A stretch of DNA of 64,000 nt from contig NZ_JAGGKV010000001.1 of the NCBI RefSeq assembly GCF_017874035.1, positions 124,001-188,000 on the forward strand. The letters run 5' to 3'. The stretch comes from Paenibacillus aceris. Lineage in GTDB: Bacteria > Bacillota > Bacilli > Paenibacillales > NBRC-103111. Position 1 is the stretch's first letter. Every line of letters starts with the position of its first letter. The position numbers were made by a program, and so were the translations under genes. Shown piece by piece: positions 43,494 through 53,971 of the stretch. The notes below the pieces were generated by a model, which saw nothing but the letters and a program-made list of their open reading frames with translations, was not told the origin of the DNA and did not search any database.

Positions 43494-44558
43494 TTATTGG
43501 ACGCTCTCTTGATTCTCTGTCATCAACTTGGTAGACTCTGTCATCAATTTGGCAGATCGTTCAATTATCGCCCCATTGAAGTTTAGCATTTTCCCTGTCC
43601 CTTGGGCAATACATGCCATCGGTTGTTCAGCAAGAAAAACAGGAACGCCTAATTCTTGTTGAAGACGCTTGTCCAACCCTTCAAGCAAGGCGCCGCCACC
43701 ACATAACAGAATTCCCTGTTCCATTACATCGCCAGCCAGTTCAGGAGGACATTTCTCCATTGCGAGCCGAATACACTCGACGATCGAGATCATAAAATCA
43801 TCGAAAATTTCATAAATCTCCGTTGAAGAAATGGAAATGCTTCGCGGCAATCCTTCCATTAAATCACGCCCTCGAATGTTCATCGTGATTTCCTTCACAG
43901 GCTTCACGACGGTTGCTACATTCTTCTTGATCTCCTCAGCCGTTCTTTCGCCAATAACCATATTGTACGTTCGTTTCACATATTCAATGATGTCCTGATC
44001 GATCGACATGCCGCCACGTCGAATGGCCTCGCTAACAACAATACCGCCAAGAGAAATAATGGCTACTTGGCTCGTACCGCCGCCGATATCAAGAACCATG
44101 CTGCCTATCGGCTCTTCGACGGGAAGCCCGGCGCCCATAGCTGCTGCTAACGGTTCTTCCACAGTAGTTGACCGTCTTGCACCTTTATGAACGATCATTT
44201 CTTCAACGGCCCGCTTCTGAACATTGGTGATACCGCACGGCACTGAAATCAAAACATGAAAGCTGCGAAACCAATTATAGCCTTTTCTAATTTTGCCAAT
44301 AAAATATTTAAGCATCGCTAAGGTCATATCAAAATTAGCAATAACGCCATCCTTTAACGGATAGATGACCTCAACATTAGCAGGTGTTCTCCCAATCATG
44401 TCATAGGCTTCTTGACCAATCGCTTTGATTTCCCCTGTATCCGTTTGAATGGCAACAACTGATGGTTCTTGCAGTACAATCCCCTTTTTTTGCTGATAAA
44501 TCAGTGTATTGCAGGTGCCCAAGTCCACACCGAACAGTTCTTCCAATCTCTTTAACAT
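43494..44558 (-). CDS. MreB/Mbl-family actin-like protein
   Basis: 354 residues, longer than MreB (about 337). Actin-fold motifs: FGVDLGTCNTLIY (phosphate 1; canonical form has D-L-G-T-A/N), VLDIGGGTSQVAIIS (phosphate 2), LLCGGGALLEGL (adenosine), and EEPLAAAMGAGLP. It guides wall synthesis in rods as membrane-bound filaments. No mreC/mreD follow, so it is an MreBH- or Mbl-type paralogue. The C-terminus ends in a short tandem repeat, SAKLMTE-STKLMTE, encoded by a direct DNA repeat of about 21 bases. Confidence 0.92.
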   Translation of the reverse strand: MLKRLEELFGVDLGTCNTLIYQQKKGIVLQEPSVVAIQTDTGEIKAIGQEAYDMIGRTPANVEVIYPLKDGVIANFDMTLAMLKYFIGKIRKGYNWFRSFHVLISVPCGITNVQKRAVEEMIVHKGARRSTTVEEPLAAAMGAGLPVEEPIGSMVLDIGGGTSQVAIISLGGIVVSEAIRRGGMSIDQDIIEYVKRTYNMVIGERTAEEIKKNVATVVKPVKEITMNIRGRDLMEGLPRSISISSTEIYEIFDDFMISIVECIRLAMEKCPPELAGDVMEQGILLCGGGALLEGLDKRLQQELGVPVFLAEQPMACIAQGTGKMLNFNGAIIERSAKLMTESTKLMTENQESVQ

Positions 44559-44797
44559 GACTCGCTCCTTCTCGCTGTTTTTTAGACGATGCCCCTAGTA
44601 GCGTGTTTTATTTAAAATGATTATGACTAACTGCATCTGTATACTTGTTCGCACTGCAAGACCATTCTGCGGGGGTATACCACAAATACCCTCCCTTACA
44701 TAGATATGGAGTCATACTGCCAAAAGCTCATCGACGGGCACTTTTACCCATAGTGACCCCCTTATCATGTCATACAAACTATCTTGTTTCTTTCCAA

Positions 44798-45247
44798 CTA
44801 TTTTAGAACTAAGCAATGAGTTACTTTATCATCGTTCTTAACTTCTTCAAACCCTAATGTTACATAGAATCTACTTGCAACAGGATTATCCGTGTACAAA
44901 ACAAGCTTTTCAAAAGACTGGCCAGCCCTTTTAATTACTGCATTTATCATTTCTCTTCCTACACCATATCTTCTGAATTCCGGCAAAATATAAAGTCTCC
45001 TGACTCTGCCAGTGCCTTCTCCAATATTTGGATCTTGATTTAGACCGCATATTCCAATAATCCTATGATGCATACGGCACTCAAATAACGCTTCACCCTC
45101 TAGATTGAACACATTGATGCCAGTATTATATTCGTGTACGAATCTTTGAATATGTCTAAAGCCCTCCGAAGTGCTCTCCCATAATAGATCGGAAAGATGT
45201 TCCGTGTTAAGAACCTTTACTTCACTAATCTCATAGTTATTCATCAT
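44798..45247 (-). CDS. GNAT-family acetyltransferase
   Basis: 149 residues from the first of two ATGs at 45247, after AAAGGAA; an in-frame start at 45301 has no SD. The acetyl-CoA loop is RRLYILPEFRRYGVGREM (R/Q-x-x-G-x-G/A form). The C-terminal NPVASRFYVTLGFEEV is typical. It acetylates a small molecule or protein N-terminus; substrate unknown. Monocistronic. Confidence 0.88.
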   Translation of the reverse strand: MMNNYEISEVKVLNTEHLSDLLWESTSEGFRHIQRFVHEYNTGINVFNLEGEALFECRMHHRIIGICGLNQDPNIGEGTGRVRRLYILPEFRRYGVGREMINAVIKRAGQSFEKLVLYTDNPVASRFYVTLGFEEVKNDDKVTHCLVLK

Positions 45248-45460
45248 TTTCCTTTCCCAGAAACAAACAGACTTGTTTATTCTCAATTCATCCAATTCCA
45301 AGGATTTAAGTCACCTCATCCATGCTCTCAAAAGCCAACTCGTCCCATTTCACTCCATCCCACCAGTTTGGAATTTATATCCATATAATAACAAACGTAT
45401 GTTCCCCTGTAAACCACTTTCCAAATATAAATTAACTTAGAACCACAATCTCCACAACAA

Positions 45461-45539
45461 AGAGGAACTACAGGGTCATATCTGCCCAAACTTCACATTT
45501 CAGCTACAAACGGCATAATAGCGGCCCTTAGTTCCCTCT
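45461..45539. repeat. 80-bp intergenic repeat, copy B
   Basis: It begins AGAGGAACTACAGGG and ends GGCCCTTAGTTCCCTCT, with the internal AATAGCGG shared with 4566-4645 and its neighbouring fragment. The ends are inverted. A short partial end (TGTTCCCTCA) follows at 45550. It lies in the 316-base gap between the GNAT gene and the mmg operon end, which holds nothing else. Confidence 0.6.
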
Positions 45540-45563
45540 CATGGTCATCATGTTCCCTCAAAT

Positions 45564-46412
45564 TTAGTAAGTGTAAAATCCTTGCCCCGATTTGCGCCCC
45601 AATCGACCGGCTTTCACATACTTGCGCAGCAGCGGACACGGCCGGTACTTCGAGTCTTTAAAGCCATCAAATAAAATCTCCATAATCGAAAGACACGTAT
45701 CTAATCCAATAAAATCCGCTAATTCGAGCGGTCCCATCGGATGATTCATGCCTAGCTTCATGACTTTATCCACAGATTCAACCGATGCTACGCCTTCGTA
45801 TACGGTAAAAATGGCTTCGTTAATCATCGGCATCAGGATACGATTGGAGACAAACCCCGGAAAATCATTCACTTCAACCGGTGTCTTCCCCAGCCGCTCA
45901 CTCAGCCCGCACACAACCTCAAACACTTCTTGAGACGTTTCCAGCCCCCTGATCACTTCAACCAAAGGCATGACCGGCACCGGATTCATAAAGTGCATTC
46001 CGATAATTTGAGCGGGCCTGCCCGTCACAGCTGCAATTTCAGAAATGGGCAGTGATGACGTGTTCGTGGCCATAATCGTATGAGGCGGGCATATCCCGTC
46101 CAGTCTGTGAAACAACAAAACTTTGAGCGCCATGTTTTCCGAAATGGCTTCGATGACTAAATCTGCCTGCTCCGCCTGTTCTACCGACTCAGCTGGCTGT
46201 ATGCGGCTATAAATCTCATCCATTCCTTCGAGCGTAAGCTTTCCTTTCTCGACACTTCTGTTTAGCTGTTTGTTGATCGCCAGCATGCCTCTGTTCAGAA
46301 ATTCCGGGGAAGTATCGTGCAGCAGCACACGCAGGCCTGATACCGCTGCCACCTGAGCGATCCCGCTCCCCATTTGTCCTGCGCCAACGACCATGATGGT
46401 TTGTATGTTCAT
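45564..46412 (-). CDS. mmgB: 3-hydroxybutyryl-CoA dehydrogenase
   Basis: 282 residues from the ATG at 46412, 7 bases after GGGGAG. NAD motif [13 protein letters not shown], catalytic His in [16 protein letters not shown], and the C-terminal helical domain (ANNLVPP-like: [13 protein letters not shown]). It oxidises (S)-3-hydroxybutyryl-CoA to acetoacetyl-CoA with NAD. Last gene of the nine-gene operon, 19 bases after thiolase, the same pair as mmgA-mmgB of B. subtilis. Confidence 0.94.
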   Translation of the reverse strand: MNIQTIMVVGAGQMGSGIAQVAAVSGLRVLLHDTSPEFLNRGMLAINKQLNRSVEKGKLTLEGMDEIYSRIQPAESVEQAEQADLVIEAISENMALKVLLFHRLDGICPPHTIMATNTSSLPISEIAAVTGRPAQIIGMHFMNPVPVMPLVEVIRGLETSQEVFEVVCGLSERLGKTPVEVNDFPGFVSNRILMPMINEAIFTVYEGVASVESVDKVMKLGMNHPMGPLELADFIGLDTCLSIMEILFDGFKDSKYRPCPLLRKYVKAGRLGRKSGQGFYTY

Positions 46413-46431
46413 AGTCTCGCTCCCCTCGACC

Positions 46432-47607
46432 TTAGTCCACCCGAATGAGAATCGCATCGCCTTGCGCAGCCCCGCTGCAAATAGCGGCTATGCCATAGCC
46501 ACCGCCGCTTCTGCGCAGCTCATGGATTAACGTGAGCATAATCCGGGCACCGCTTGCTCCGATGGGATGCCCGAGCGCTATGGCTCCGCCTCCCACGTTG
46601 ACGAGCTCCGAATTCCAACCGAGCAAGTTTCCACTGGTCAGCAAGACTGCGGCGAACGCTTCATTTACTTCAAACCTGTTGATTTGCTCCAGTTTCAAAC
46701 CCGTTTGACGCAGTAGCTTTTGAATAGCCAACGCAGGCGTTATCGCAATGTACGGCGCTCTTTCCCCTACGTTCGCATGCCCCACAATCGTTGCAAGTGG
46801 ACTAATGCCTTGGGCCAACGCTTTCTCCTTGGACATGACCACCATCGCCGCCGCACCATCGTTGACACTGGGAGCATTACCTGCCGTAATCGTTCCGCCC
46901 TTCACAAGCGCGGGTAATGCGGCGAGCTTTTCTAAGTTCGTGTCCGCACGCGGACCTTCGTCTTGATCCACGCTCACGATCCCATTTTTGGTTTGCACCT
47001 GAATGGGCACAATTTCCTCCGCCCGATTGCTCTTATTCCTCGCCTCAATGGCTAATGCATGACTGCGTAGTGCCCATTCATCCTGCCCCTGGCGGCTTAT
47101 GCCGAACTCCTCGGCTACTTGACTGCCGTGCACGAACATTTGCACATGGTCAAATGGACACGTCAGCCCGTCATGAATCATCAAGTCAATGGTCGTCTGA
47201 TTCCCCATACGCGCTCCCCAGCGGGTGCTTGGCAGTAAAAAGGGGGCGCTGCTCATACTCTCCATCCCCCCGGCAACAATCGCTTCTGCATCGCCGGACC
47301 GGATCATTTGATCGGCAAGTGTCACGCTCCGGAGTCCCGATGCGCACACTTTATTGATCGTTTCAGCAGTCACGCTCCAATCAAGCCCTGCCCAACGTGC
47401 GGCCTGACGCGCGGGATTTTGTCCTGCTCCTCCTTGCAGAACCATGCCCATGATCACTTCTTCAATGATCGATGGTTCTAACGAAGAACGCTGAATCGCC
47501 TCCCGAATAGCGCTCCCGCCAAGTGCAACAGCGGGGACATCCTTCAATGCGCCTCCAAATTTACCAAAAGGTGTGCGTGCACCTCCGACAATGACACTTT
47601 CCTTCAT
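46432..47607 (-). CDS. mmgA: Acetyl-CoA acetyltransferase (thiolase)
   Basis: 391 residues. C88 ([11 protein letters not shown]) is the acyl-carrying nucleophile, H in GHPIGASG and C in AICSGAAQG complete the site. The last motif usually reads C-x-G-G-G and here lacks two of those glycines, a departure worth noting. It splits acetoacetyl-CoA into two acetyl-CoA. GGAGGG precedes the ATG. It follows the E1-beta gene after 111 bases, the longest gap in the operon, which could hold a minor internal promoter. Confidence 0.92.
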   Translation of the reverse strand: MKESVIVGGARTPFGKFGGALKDVPAVALGGSAIREAIQRSSLEPSIIEEVIMGMVLQGGAGQNPARQAARWAGLDWSVTAETINKVCASGLRSVTLADQMIRSGDAEAIVAGGMESMSSAPFLLPSTRWGARMGNQTTIDLMIHDGLTCPFDHVQMFVHGSQVAEEFGISRQGQDEWALRSHALAIEARNKSNRAEEIVPIQVQTKNGIVSVDQDEGPRADTNLEKLAALPALVKGGTITAGNAPSVNDGAAAMVVMSKEKALAQGISPLATIVGHANVGERAPYIAITPALAIQKLLRQTGLKLEQINRFEVNEAFAAVLLTSGNLLGWNSELVNVGGGAIALGHPIGASGARIMLTLIHELRRSGGGYGIAAICSGAAQGDAILIRVD

Positions 47608-47718
47608 AAATTAGCCCTCCAAAGGTGAGTAGCCTCAGTAAATCACAGTATCTTGATTATATTTTTCCAAATAATGTTTCACTTAGTTATCGTCTCAAAA
47701 GTGAGCATGCCGCCTCCT

Positions 47719-48699
47719 TTACATTTCCGCTAACTGGCGCATCGCTTCTTTCACTGTATCCACATTTGGCAAGTAATACTTCTCTAACGTCGGAGCCATG
47801 CCTACAGCGGGAATATCCGGAGGACAGCATCGCATAATAGGGGCATCCAATTCATACAGCAGTTGTTCCGCCAGCATTGCCGAAATCTCCGCCCCGATAC
47901 CCCCTGTCTTATTATCCTCGTGGACGATTAAGATTTTGCCGGTTTTTGCTGCCGCCTCAAAAATAGCCGGCTTATCAAGCGGATGAAGCGTCCGCAGATC
48001 AAGCAGATGTGTGCTGACACCTTCTAAGTCCAGTTCAGCCGCCGCTTTCAAGGCATAGTGAACAGACAGCCCATAGGCTATGACTGTAATATCCGTACCC
48101 TCGCGCCGTGTAACCGCCTTGCCGATCGGTACACAATAATCTTCCGCAGGTACTTCATCCGAAACAGAAAGATAACATTTCTTATGCTCGAAAAAGAGAA
48201 CCGGATCATCGTCTCTAATCGCTGCTTTCAAAAGTCCCTTCGCGTCGTAGGCCGTAGACGGCGCTACAATTTTAAGCCCCGGCGTGCCAAAAAACACCGA
48301 TTCGGGGCACTGCGAATGATACAATCCGCCGCCGCCCGTTGCGCCGTAAGGTGCGCGAATGACGATTGGGCAATGCCAGTCGTTATTGGAGCGATAACGG
48401 ATTTTTGCAGCTTCGCTTATAATTTGATTAGTCGCCGGAAAAATGAAATCGGCGAATTGAATCTCCGCGATTGGTCTCATGCCGACCATGGCCGCTCCAA
48501 TCGCAGCCCCTACGATGGCCGACTCGGATAGCGGTGTATCGAGCACCCGCAGCTCGCCGAACTTGTCTCGCATGCCCTTTGTTGCGTTCAGCACACCGCC
48601 TTTTCCGATATCTTCGCCAAGCACAAATACGCAGTCATCCCGCTCCATTTCCTCCACCATTGCCGAACGAATCGCTTCCAAGTAGGTTATGATTGGCAT
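47719..48699 (-). CDS. bkdAB: Branched-chain 2-oxoacid dehydrogenase E1 beta subunit
   Basis: 326 residues from the ATG at 48699, after GGGGGTGAT; longer in-frame versions overlap the alpha gene. Transketolase pyrimidine domain (LGEDIGKGGVLNATKG, ESAIVGAAIGAA, EIQFADFIFPATNQI) and C-terminal domain (LDLRTLHPLDKPAI, IVHEDNKTGGIGAEISA). It pairs with E1-alpha, one base away. The sequence is closer to branched-chain than to pyruvate E1, consistent with IcmF upstream. No E2 or E3 gene is in this operon. Confidence 0.9.
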   Translation of the reverse strand: MPIITYLEAIRSAMVEEMERDDCVFVLGEDIGKGGVLNATKGMRDKFGELRVLDTPLSESAIVGAAIGAAMVGMRPIAEIQFADFIFPATNQIISEAAKIRYRSNNDWHCPIVIRAPYGATGGGGLYHSQCPESVFFGTPGLKIVAPSTAYDAKGLLKAAIRDDDPVLFFEHKKCYLSVSDEVPAEDYCVPIGKAVTRREGTDITVIAYGLSVHYALKAAAELDLEGVSTHLLDLRTLHPLDKPAIFEAAAKTGKILIVHEDNKTGGIGAEISAMLAEQLLYELDAPIMRCCPPDIPAVGMAPTLEKYYLPNVDTVKEAMRQLAEM

Positions 48700-48700
48700 A

Positions 48701-49711
48701 TCAAAGATCACCCCCATCTTCCCCGTACACATGCAGCAGCACGTCCTCCGGTGCCGGATATGGCGATTTTTCAGCATATTTTGTAGCATCATTCACTTCT
48801 TTCGCAATATTCTCGTGAAGTGCGCGATCCAGCTCATCACTGAGCACATCGCATTCCATCAAATAACGCCGAAACCGCAAGACGCCATCCTGTTCCTTAT
48901 GGTACTCCACTTCTTCCTTCGTCCTATACAGCATATCGTCATCGGCCGTGGAGTGAGGAGGGATTCGATACATCATGGCTTCAATCAATGTCGGTCCATA
49001 TCCGCGAACAGCGCGCTCTCTCGCTTCTTTGACTGCTCGATACACGTCAAGCGCATCATTGCCGTCTACACGTTGACCCGGGAAGCCGTACCCTGCGGCA
49101 CGATCAACGACACGTCCGGCTACCTGCCGATGAGCAGGAATGGAAATCGCATATTGATTGTTTTCACACAGGAAGATCACGGGGAGCTTGAATACACCGG
49201 CGAAATTGAATGCTTCGTGCACATCGCCTTGATTGCTTGAGCCTTCGCCGAAGGTCACGAATGCGACATGCTCCTCCTTCCTCATCAAAGCGGTCAGTGC
49301 GATGCCAACGGCATGCAGAACCTGCGTGGCAACAGGACTTGACCCGGATACGATATGGAGCTTTTTATACCCGAAGTGCCCCGGCATTTGCCTGCCTCCG
49401 TTAATATCCTCCGCTTTAAACAGCGCAGCCAGCAGCAGCTCCTGAACCGTCATGCCAATTGTTAGAACAAAGGCATAGTCTCTATAATAGGGAAGAAAAT
49501 AGTCCTGCTGCTTATCTAAAGCAAACGCAGCCGCCACCTGAGCCGCTTCTTGGCCGATACTGGAGATGTGAAACGCGGTCTTACCTGACCTCTGCAGCAA
49601 TGTTGCGCGTTCATCAAATTTTCTCGCTTTCAGCATGTAGGTATACATCTTCAGCACGTCGTCGTCCGTTAAGCCTAGCTGTTGATGCTTGAGATTGTGC
49701 TGAGAAGACAT
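48701..49711 (-). CDS. bkdAA: Branched-chain 2-oxoacid dehydrogenase E1 alpha subunit
   Basis: 336 residues from the ATG at 49711, 7 bases after GGAGG; the ATG two codons earlier is too close to it. The thiamine diphosphate motif is TFGEGSSNQGDVHEAFNFAG with ENNQYAIS (about 170-200), followed by the phosphorylation-loop-like YRIPPHSTADDD. It decarboxylates 2-oxoisovalerate and related acids, giving isobutyryl-CoA with E2. Placed directly after icmF, which uses isobutyryl-CoA. Confidence 0.92.
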   Translation of the reverse strand: MSSQHNLKHQQLGLTDDDVLKMYTYMLKARKFDERATLLQRSGKTAFHISSIGQEAAQVAAAFALDKQQDYFLPYYRDYAFVLTIGMTVQELLLAALFKAEDINGGRQMPGHFGYKKLHIVSGSSPVATQVLHAVGIALTALMRKEEHVAFVTFGEGSSNQGDVHEAFNFAGVFKLPVIFLCENNQYAISIPAHRQVAGRVVDRAAGYGFPGQRVDGNDALDVYRAVKEARERAVRGYGPTLIEAMMYRIPPHSTADDDMLYRTKEEVEYHKEQDGVLRFRRYLMECDVLSDELDRALHENIAKEVNDATKYAEKSPYPAPEDVLLHVYGEDGGDL

Positions 49712-49732
49712 CGCCATTCCTCCTCTTCCCTT

Positions 49733-52700
49733 TTACATGTTTCTGCGATACTGCCCGCCGACCTGATACAGCGCGTGTGTAATTTGTCCTAGACTTGCAA
49801 CTTTGACCGTTTCCATCAACTCAGCAAAAATGTTGCCGCCCGCGAGTGCTTCCGTTTGAAGCTTCGCTAAAGCTGCTGGCGCATCCGATTGATTACGTAC
49901 AAGGAATTCCCGGAGATGACTAATTTGTTGGTCTTTTTCTGACGTCGAAGCACGTGCCAGCGGAATATTCATATCCCCCTCAGGCGGATGAGGATTCAGG
50001 AACGTATTGACACCAATGATCGGCAAGTCGCCTTGATGTTTTTTCATTTCGTACAGCATCGATTCATTCTGAATCTTACCCCTCTGATACTGCGATTCCA
50101 TAGCACCGAGCACACCGCCCCGATCGCTAATGCGTTCAAGTTCTTGCAGTACCGCCTCCTCAACCAAGTCCGTCAATTCCTCGATAAGGAAAGAGCCTTG
50201 AAGCATGTTTTCATTTTTGACAAAACCAAGCTCCTTCGTAATGATTAACTGAATCGCCATCGCTCGGCGAACCGATTCTTCCGTAGGCGTCGTGACCGCC
50301 TCGTCATAAGAATTCGTGTGCAGCGAGTTGCAGTTGTCCAGCAGCGCCATCAGTGCTTGAAGTGTTGTTCGGATGTCATTGAAATCCATTTCCTGCGCAT
50401 GCAGAGAACGTCCTGAGGTTTGAATATGATATTTCAGCTTTTGACTGCGTTCGTTTCCGCCATATTTACATTTCATTGCCACTGCCCAAATTCTGCGCGC
50501 TACACGCCCAATAACTGTATATTCAGGATCTAGTCCATTGCTGAAAAAGAAGGAAAGATTCGGGGCGAAATCGTCGATCGACATCCCTCGGGACAAATAA
50601 TATTCCACATAAGTAAACCCGTTTGCCAGTGTAAAAGCGAGCTGCGAAATCGGGTTCGCCCCGGCTTCCGCGATATGATAACCCGATATGGAAACCGAAT
50701 AGTAATTGCGCACCTCCTGGTCGATAAAATACTGCTGAATGTCACCCATCATCCGCAGCGCAAATTCCGTAGAAAAAATGCAGGTGTTCTGCCCCTGATC
50801 CTCCTTCAAAATATCGGCTTGCACCGTCCCCCTTACGGATTTCAATGTGTTCCTGCGAATTTCAGCTGCCTCGAGGCTTGTTGGTTCTCTTCCGCTTTTC
50901 TGTGCGAAGCGCTCCATTTGATCATCAATTGCCGTATTCATGTACATGGCCAAAATGATCGGAGCAGGGCCGTTAATTGTCATCGAAACGGACGTCATCG
51001 GATCGCACAGATCGAAGCCGGCATACAGCTTCTTCATATCGTCCAACGTGCAAATACTAACGCCGCTTTCGCCGATTTTCCCATAAATATCCTGCCGTTC
51101 ATCGGGATCCTCGCCGTACAGAGTGACAGAGTCGAAGGCCGTGCTGAGACGTTTTGCTTGATCATTTTCGGACAAATAATGGAATCTCAGATTCGTGCGC
51201 TCCGGTGTCCCTTCGCCTGCGAACTGACGTTTGGGGTCCTCTGCCGTTCGTTTAAAAGGAAATACGCCTGCTGTATACGGAAATTCACCTGGCACATTTT
51301 CTCGGTACAGCCATCGTACAATGTCGCCGGCATCCTTGAATTTGGGCAAGCTGATCTTTGGGATATCCAGTCCTGACAAGCTTGTCGTTGTGAGCTCCGT
51401 AACGATTTCCTTATCCCGGATACGAGTGATCAACGTTTTGCCAGCGTATTGTTTTTGACGTTCGGGCCATTGCTCGATCATTCGCAGCGTATCTTTGTGC
51501 ATCCGCTTCTCGTAGTTCATCTTTATAGCTTGAAGTTCAGCTAAGCTTCCATCCGAGGCCATCTCTTGCCTTAGGGCAGCGATGGCGCCATCAAGCCGGT
51601 AACAGTCACTCGCAAGCTCCGCTTCATGATCTGAAAAAGCATGATACGACCGCACCGTATGTGCAATTTCACCTAAATAACGCGTACGATCAACCGGAAT
51701 GATAACGTGAGTTTTCGTTTGAGCTGCGGACGAAATACAATTCACCGGCCATTGCAGCGCACATTTGCTATTCACTGTATGGATAAGCGCCGTGAATAGC
51801 GTATCAACGCCGATATCGTTAAATTGACTGGCCATCGTGCCATAGACCGGCATCGTTTCGTAAGGCTCATCGAATTTGCCGTGATTTCGCTGCACTTGCT
51901 TCTTCACATCCCGAAGAGCATCCTCCGAGCCTCTCCGGTCGAATTTATTAATTGCCACCAAATCCGCGTAATCGAGCATATCAATCTTCTCTAATTGCGA
52001 AGGGGCGCCAAATTCGCTTGTCATGACATAGAGGGACACATCGGCAAGTTTCGTAATCTGGTGATCTCCCTGACCAATCCCGCTCGTTTCAACGAGCACC
52101 AAGTCAAAACCGGCCTCCTGCAGGACTCGAATGGCAGGGCCTAGCGCAGCGGATAGCTCATTGCCCGACTCCCGTGTTGCCATGCTGCGCATATACACCC
52201 GCTCAGAATGGACAGCATTCATACGAATTCGATCCCCAAGCAGAGCTCCCCCGCTTCGCTGTTTGGTCGGATCGACCGATAGAATCGCGATCGTTTTATT
52301 CGGGTATTGCCGAAGGAATCGCTGTACGATTTCGTCCGTTAAGGAGCTTTTGCCAGCGCCTCCCGTACCTGTAATCCCGACAACCGGACAGGCGGACATC
52401 TTAGCCTGTAAGTTATTTTTGGAGTCGTGCTGAGTTTCACATGCTAATTCAGCCGCTGTGATGCGCCGGGCAAGCGACCTGTGATCCTTTCCAGCTTCGG
52501 CAACCGCACCTCCCTGTTTGACATCCGTAATTGTACAGAAATCACATTCCTTCATCATGAAGGTAATCATGCCTTGAAGTCCCATTTCCCTGCCATCGTC
52601 TGGCGAAAAAAGGCGCGTAACGCCATAATCATGAAGCCGCTTGATCTCGGAAGGCAGGATAACGCCGCCTCCACCTCCAAAAACTTTGATGCCCGAGGCA

Positions 52701-52957
52701 CCTTTTTCCCGCAGTAAATCAATCATATACATGAAAAATTCAACATGCCCGCCTTGGTAGGAAGATACGGCAATGCCCTGTACATCCTCCTGAATGGCTG
52801 CTTGCACAATTTCCTGTACCGACCGGTTATGTCCAAGATGGATGACTTCCGCTCCGCTTGCTTGAAGAATTCGCCGCATAATCGTAATGGACACATCATG
52901 GCCGTCGAATAAAGCGGAGGCGGTGACAAATCTTATTTTATGCTTGCCAGATGACAC
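49733..52957 (-). CDS. icmF: Fused isobutyryl-CoA mutase IcmF
   Basis: 1074 residues from a GTG at 52957, 7 bases after AAAGGAGG. N-terminal B12-binding domain ([13 protein letters not shown]; about 7-140), MeaI-type GTPase chaperone (Walker [10 protein letters not shown] at about 197-205; NKFDRRG), then the acyl-CoA mutase barrel. The two substrate residues are of the isobutyryl type: Phe579 in RQFAG (Tyr in methylmalonyl-CoA mutase) and Gln723 in GQNTCIF (Arg there). They are 144 apart, as F598 and Q742 are in the Cupriavidus enzyme. It interconverts isobutyryl- and n-butyryl-CoA with adenosylcobalamin and GTP. Some homologues also accept isovaleryl/pivalyl-CoA. Confidence 0.97.
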   Translation of the reverse strand: MSSGKHKIRFVTASALFDGHDVSITIMRRILQASGAEVIHLGHNRSVQEIVQAAIQEDVQGIAVSSYQGGHVEFFMYMIDLLREKGASGIKVFGGGGGVILPSEIKRLHDYGVTRLFSPDDGREMGLQGMITFMMKECDFCTITDVKQGGAVAEAGKDHRSLARRITAAELACETQHDSKNNLQAKMSACPVVGITGTGGAGKSSLTDEIVQRFLRQYPNKTIAILSVDPTKQRSGGALLGDRIRMNAVHSERVYMRSMATRESGNELSAALGPAIRVLQEAGFDLVLVETSGIGQGDHQITKLADVSLYVMTSEFGAPSQLEKIDMLDYADLVAINKFDRRGSEDALRDVKKQVQRNHGKFDEPYETMPVYGTMASQFNDIGVDTLFTALIHTVNSKCALQWPVNCISSAAQTKTHVIIPVDRTRYLGEIAHTVRSYHAFSDHEAELASDCYRLDGAIAALRQEMASDGSLAELQAIKMNYEKRMHKDTLRMIEQWPERQKQYAGKTLITRIRDKEIVTELTTTSLSGLDIPKISLPKFKDAGDIVRWLYRENVPGEFPYTAGVFPFKRTAEDPKRQFAGEGTPERTNLRFHYLSENDQAKRLSTAFDSVTLYGEDPDERQDIYGKIGESGVSICTLDDMKKLYAGFDLCDPMTSVSMTINGPAPIILAMYMNTAIDDQMERFAQKSGREPTSLEAAEIRRNTLKSVRGTVQADILKEDQGQNTCIFSTEFALRMMGDIQQYFIDQEVRNYYSVSISGYHIAEAGANPISQLAFTLANGFTYVEYYLSRGMSIDDFAPNLSFFFSNGLDPEYTVIGRVARRIWAVAMKCKYGGNERSQKLKYHIQTSGRSLHAQEMDFNDIRTTLQALMALLDNCNSLHTNSYDEAVTTPTEESVRRAMAIQLIITKELGFVKNENMLQGSFLIEELTDLVEEAVLQELERISDRGGVLGAMESQYQRGKIQNESMLYEMKKHQGDLPIIGVNTFLNPHPPEGDMNIPLARASTSEKDQQISHLREFLVRNQSDAPAALAKLQTEALAGGNIFAELMETVKVASLGQITHALYQVGGQYRRNM

Positions 52958-53027
52958 CGCAGCACCTCCTTTCCTCGGATGACTGGTGTGCACAAAGACC
53001 CCACCGACATTAGAATATCAGTGAGGC

Positions 53028-53936
53028 CTAATCCCTTTCAGGCAAAACGGTTTTAGCGATTTTTTCATCCAAATTTTCATACTCATAATAACGAATTGTT
53101 TCGTACAACTCACTGCGGGTTTGCATCTTGCCTATAGATTCCTTCTGCGATCCTGTTTGCTGAATCTCCTCAAACACTTTCTCTATCGCCTTGGCCGCTA
53201 CACGCAGCGAAGTCACCGGATAAATTACCATGCGAAATCCCCAGCTTTCAAACTGCTGCGCCGAATAATACGGTGTTTTGCCAAATTCCGTCATATTCGC
53301 CAGCAGCGGACAACTTACTTCTTGGCTGAATCTTTCGAATTCCTCCTCCTTCTCGAGCGCTTCCGGGAAAATAGCATCCGCTCCGGCAGCGAGATATTGC
53401 TTCGCCCGGTGGATTGCTGCGTCCATTCCCTCCACACTTTTAGCATCGGTACGTGCAATCAGGTATAACGTTGGGGCAACGGATTTGATCGTCTGAATTT
53501 TTTGCATCATTTCTTCCACGGAAACAAGCTTCTTCCCGTTCAAGTGTCCGCATTTCTTCGGCATTTCCTGGTCTTCAATCTGAACTGCCGCAACTTTGGC
53601 TTCTACCATCTCCTTCGCGGTTCGTGCCGCATTCAGTACACCTCCGAAACCGGTGTCGATGTCCACCAACAGCGGCAGACGCGCTGCGCGAACCAGTTCA
53701 CGGGCACGCTCCGCCACTTCGTTCGAGTATATGAGCCCTAAATCCGGTAACCCTCTGCTAGCAGTATACGCTGCACCAGAGAGATAAATGGCTTGAAATT
53801 GTGCTTGCTTGGCAATAAGCGCCGACATCCCGTCATGCGTTCCGGGAATTTTGACAATCGGACCCGCCTCGGCAAGTTGACGAAAACAGGCCGCTAGCTG
53901 CCTCTGATCCGGTTCTTCTTCAATCAGCCACGCCAT
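53028..53936 (-). CDS. mmgF: Methylisocitrate lyase
   Basis: 302 residues from the ATG at 53936 (AGGAGG before it), equal to the B. subtilis MmgF/YqiQ length. PEP mutase/isocitrate lyase family: DIDTGFGG, QIEDQEMPKKCGHLNGKKLV with the active-site Cys of KKCGH, and ARTDAKSVEG. It splits 2-methylisocitrate into pyruvate and succinate. It follows the PrpD gene by 35 bases. Confidence 0.94.
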   Translation of the reverse strand: MAWLIEEEPDQRQLAACFRQLAEAGPIVKIPGTHDGMSALIAKQAQFQAIYLSGAAYTASRGLPDLGLIYSNEVAERARELVRAARLPLLVDIDTGFGGVLNAARTAKEMVEAKVAAVQIEDQEMPKKCGHLNGKKLVSVEEMMQKIQTIKSVAPTLYLIARTDAKSVEGMDAAIHRAKQYLAAGADAIFPEALEKEEEFERFSQEVSCPLLANMTEFGKTPYYSAQQFESWGFRMVIYPVTSLRVAAKAIEKVFEEIQQTGSQKESIGKMQTRSELYETIRYYEYENLDEKIAKTVLPERD

Positions 53937-53971
53937 AGAAACCTCCTGCTGCCAGCTATCATAACCGGTGG

